A stretch of DNA of 64,000 nucleotides from an uncultured Erythrobacter sp. (GTDB lineage: Bacteria > Pseudomonadota > Alphaproteobacteria > Sphingomonadales > Sphingomonadaceae): the NCBI GenBank assembly GCA_947494705.1, contig CANLVN010000001.1, forward strand, positions 620,001-684,000. The letters run 5' to 3'. This document shows positions 61,838-64,000 of this stretch, one piece after another. A program made the position numbers and the translations under genes. The notes under the pieces are model-generated. The model worked only from the letters and a program-made list of their open reading frames with translations, was not told the origin of the DNA and made no database searches. How positions within the stretch are numbered: position 1 is the first letter of the stretch; every line of letters begins with the position of its first letter.

Positions 61838-62110
61838 ATGGCAAGCACGGTAGCGGACGAAATGCGGGAACTGCTTGAAGAGGCCTTCGCGCCCACGCGG
61901 CTCGAGATCATCAACGACAGCGCACAGCATTCAGGCCATGCGGGCGACGATGGCTCGGGGGAATCGCATTTCACGATTGTGATCGAGGCCCCTTCCTTCG
62001 GTGAGATGACCCGCCTGGCCCGCCAGCGCGCGGTGATCGGGGCGCTGGGCGACATTGTCGGAGAGCGCGTCCACGCAGTCGCGATCAAGGCCAGCGCGCC
62101 GACCGTATGA
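61838..62110 (+). CDS. bolA: BolA-family protein
   Basis: 90 residues: helical MASTVADEMRELLEEAFAPT then the class II KH-like fold with NDSAQHSGH and ESHFTIVIEAPSF. BolA proteins cooperate with monothiol glutaredoxins in iron-sulfur handling and stress response. AAGGAAAC lies upstream of the ATG. Its stop overlaps the NUDIX ATG (ATGA). Confidence 0.92.
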   Translation: MASTVADEMRELLEEAFAPTRLEIINDSAQHSGHAGDDGSGESHFTIVIEAPSFGEMTRLARQRAVIGALGDIVGERVHAVAIKASAPTV

Positions 62111-62571
62111 GAGATGATGCGGCGTCCCTGCGCGTGCGGCGGTCTTCGCGGATCATAGTGCTCGACCCGCAGAACCGTGTGCTGATGTTCCGCTTCGACG
62201 TGCCCGGTCGCGCGCCCTTCTGGGTGACTACGGGCGGCGAATGCGATCCGGGCGAAAGTTTCGAGAATGCGGCGCGGCGCGAATTGTACGAGGAAACCGG
62301 GATCACGGCCGACCCGGGCGAGCAGATATCCCGGACCACGCCGCAATTTGTCACGCCCGAGGGCGAGCCGGTGCAGGCGGACGAGCGCTATTTTCTTGTC
62401 CAAGTAGACGACACCGAGATCGCTACCGACGGCCATACCGCACTCGAACGCAAAGTCATGACGCAGCACCGTTGGTTCGCACGAAACGAGCTTGCCGATT
62501 GGCCGGAGGCAGTGTTCCCTGAAAACCTCGACGCAATCATCGAACAGGCGAAGCGCAAGGCGGGTCCATAA
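62107..62571 (+). CDS. NUDIX hydrolase
   Basis: 154 residues with a full Nudix box at about 43-66 (G-x5-E-x7-REU-x-EE-x-G: GGECDPGE followed by RRELYEETG). It hydrolyses a nucleoside diphosphate linked to another group; substrate unknown. Translationally coupled to bolA by a 4-base overlap. Confidence 0.92.
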   Translation: MRDDAASLRVRRSSRIIVLDPQNRVLMFRFDVPGRAPFWVTTGGECDPGESFENAARRELYEETGITADPGEQISRTTPQFVTPEGEPVQADERYFLVQVDDTEIATDGHTALERKVMTQHRWFARNELADWPEAVFPENLDAIIEQAKRKAGP

Positions 62572-62719
62572 CTACTCAGACCATCGACCTCGGCAGGCCA
62601 AAGAAGACTGGATCGCGGGCCGATTTTCCAAGGTTCGCGGTGATGAGGAAGAATATATCCCCTTGCCCCGCAAGCCCAAGACAGTCAGCTATCCCTTAAA
62701 CGACATTCGGGAGAGAGTG

Positions 62720-63532
62720 ATGGTATATTCGGGCAAGGTGGCATGGGTAACAGGGGCTTCTTCGGGCATCGGCGCAGCTCTGGCGCGTGACCTTGCGGGG
62801 CGCGGGGCGCATTTGATTCTGTCCGGCCGCGATGAGGCCCGTTTGGCCGAAGTTGCAGAGGATTGCGGCGAAACCCTGATCCTGCCCTTCGACGTGCGCG
62901 ACGACGCGGCATTAGCCGACGCGACCGCGGAGGCAATTGCGTGGAAGGGCGGCGTCGACATCGCGTTTGCCAATGCAGGGGTCTCGCAACGCAGCCGGGC
63001 GCTGAAGACCGACATGCAGGTTTATCGCGACATCATCGCCATCGATCTCACCGCGCAAATCGCCTTTAGCCAAGGGTTGATCGGCCACATGGTCGAGCGC
63101 GGGTCCGGTGCGCTCGCCTTCATCTCCTCGATCGCGGGCAAGGTCGGGGTGCCGATGCGCACCGCCTACAGCGCGGTGAAGTTCGGCCTCGCAGGATACG
63201 GCGACGCACTGCGCGCCGAACTGTCGCAAACTGGGGTCAGCGTGCATATGATCTATCCCGGCTCGGTCGCGACCAACGTCTCGCGCAATGCGCTGAAGGG
63301 CGATGGGGCGTTGCGCGGCGTGTCGGACAAAGCCATCGACGAAGGCATTCCGGCAGGCGACGCTGCGCGCACCATGCTTGACGGGATCGCAAACGGCGAA
63401 CGTGAGATCCTCGTGGCTCAGGGCGCGGAATTGGCGATGGGCGAGGCACGCCGCACGCCGGAGGCGCTGTTCGACCAAGTCGAGGCGATGGTCGCGCAAG
63501 GATATATGGAGCGAATGGAGGAAACCGAATGA
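62720..63532 (+). CDS. Short-chain dehydrogenase/reductase
   Basis: 270 residues with the SDR cofactor motif TGASSGIG (11-18), NAGVS (85-89), and the catalytic Ser136/137, Tyr150 and Lys154. It oxidises or reduces an alcohol/ketone with NAD(P); substrate unknown. GGGAGAGA precedes the ATG. Its stop overlaps the next gene's ATG (ATGA), which suggests a shared pathway with the hydrolase. Confidence 0.92.
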   Translation: MVYSGKVAWVTGASSGIGAALARDLAGRGAHLILSGRDEARLAEVAEDCGETLILPFDVRDDAALADATAEAIAWKGGVDIAFANAGVSQRSRALKTDMQVYRDIIAIDLTAQIAFSQGLIGHMVERGSGALAFISSIAGKVGVPMRTAYSAVKFGLAGYGDALRAELSQTGVSVHMIYPGSVATNVSRNALKGDGALRGVSDKAIDEGIPAGDAARTMLDGIANGEREILVAQGAELAMGEARRTPEALFDQVEAMVAQGYMERMEETE

Positions 63533-64000
63533 CCACCCTCGAGCAGTCCCGCGTCGAACTCGCAAACGGCATGCATCTCGATGTCGTCGACGAAGGGCCG
63601 AAGGACGCCCCCGCGCTCATCTTTCTCCACGGCTTTCCTGAAAGCCACCGCACCTGGCGCCATCAGGTCGCCCATTTCAAGGACCGCTACCGCTGCATCG
63701 CGCCCGACCAGCGCGGCTATCGCAATTCCTCCAAACCACAGGAGGTCGAGGCCTACACCCCCGACAAGCTGATAGGCGACGTGTTCCTGCTTGCAGATGC
63801 TCTGGGTATCGAGACCTTCACGATAGTCGGCCACGACTGGGGTGGCGCAATCGCATGGGGCGTCGCCATCGGCGGCCAGCACACGCGCGTGACACGCGCC
63901 GTCATAGCCAATGCCCCGCACCCGCTGGTGTTTCAGAAGCTTCTTTATACACACCCCGGCCAGCGCAAATCGTCGCAATACATCCGCGCTTTCCGCGATC
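63529..64000 (+). CDS. Epoxide-hydrolase-like alpha/beta hydrolase (partial)
   Basis: The first 157 codons of a gene that runs off the window. HGFPESHRTW (34-43) holds the oxyanion-hole loop and GHDWGG (101-106) places an Asp nucleophile at 103, as in epoxide hydrolases and haloalkane dehalogenases. An epoxide hydrolase is the more likely of the two. Coupled to the SDR gene by ATGA. Confidence 0.88.
   Translation, partial: MTTLEQSRVELANGMHLDVVDEGPKDAPALIFLHGFPESHRTWRHQVAHFKDRYRCIAPDQRGYRNSSKPQEVEAYTPDKLIGDVFLLADALGIETFTIVGHDWGGAIAWGVAIGGQHTRVTRAVIANAPHPLVFQKLLYTHPGQRKSSQYIRAFRD

Overview
The window looks like a chromosomal segment of a high-GC alphaproteobacterium of the order Sphingomonadales, most likely the Erythrobacteraceae. 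This is inferred from gene content and order: class I lysyl-tRNA synthetase, the ubiA / rsmE / gshA cluster, a ctaC-ctaD-ctaB-coxF-ctaG-ctaE-DUF983-SURF1-thrC cytochrome oxidase run, and cobS and bolA near a DnaJ-domain gene. Most of it is densely packed housekeeping sequence with many 1-4 base stop/start overlaps. No tRNA, rRNA, prophage, insertion sequence or CRISPR array was seen.

Layout. 1-3.6 kb: end of a prolyl-4-hydroxylase-like gene, lysS, then a small His/Cys-rich exported protein followed by a Met/His-rich outer-membrane protein. 3.8-10.2 kb: a DinG/Rad3-type helicase overlapping a membrane-bound AraC regulator, a sterol-desaturase-like enzyme, a SixA-like phosphatase, and a divergent soxR / VOC pair sharing a near-consensus SoxR box. 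10.2-16.3 kb: SRAP (YedK), ubiA, rsmE, gshA, a monooxygenase with a tiny coupled upstream ORF, and an ICMT-like methyltransferase. 16.4-20.7 kb: bamB, its TPR partner, a glycosyltransferase and an alpha/beta hydrolase. 20.8-30.2 kb: selO, a large trimeric autotransporter adhesin with 351-bp near-identical repeats, astD, a lipoprotein, a candidate small RNA and rarD. 30.2-37.0 kb: pyrC, an ATP-grasp protein, ygfZ, two small regulatory or acetyltransferase genes, rpmA/rplU, and an FNR-type regulator next to a membrane-protein gene with a perfect FNR box.

37.1-48.4 kb is one long leftward run: the aa3 oxidase genes and assembly factors (ctaC to SURF1), then thrC, an rRNA methyltransferase, folB, a small Rossmann-like protein and moaA-moaD-moaE. 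48.6-55.4 kb runs rightward: pyrE, a serine hydrolase, pdxJ, acpS, lepB, a DUF3089 protein, ruvX (apparently with a CTG start) and two tandem thioesterases. 55.3-64 kb: a class A penicillin-binding protein, a TonB-C-like protein, cobS, an MpaB-like oxygenase and a GST between cobS and the DnaJ-domain gene, bolA, a NUDIX hydrolase, an SDR and a truncated epoxide-hydrolase-like gene.

The genes most likely to reward a second look are the adhesin with its duplicated head and neck, the terminator-ended C-rich-loop RNA candidate at about 29 kb, the CTG-start ruvX, the coupled mini-ORF at 14.5 kb, and the two clear operators (SoxR and FNR) that connect redox or oxygen sensing to genes of unknown function.
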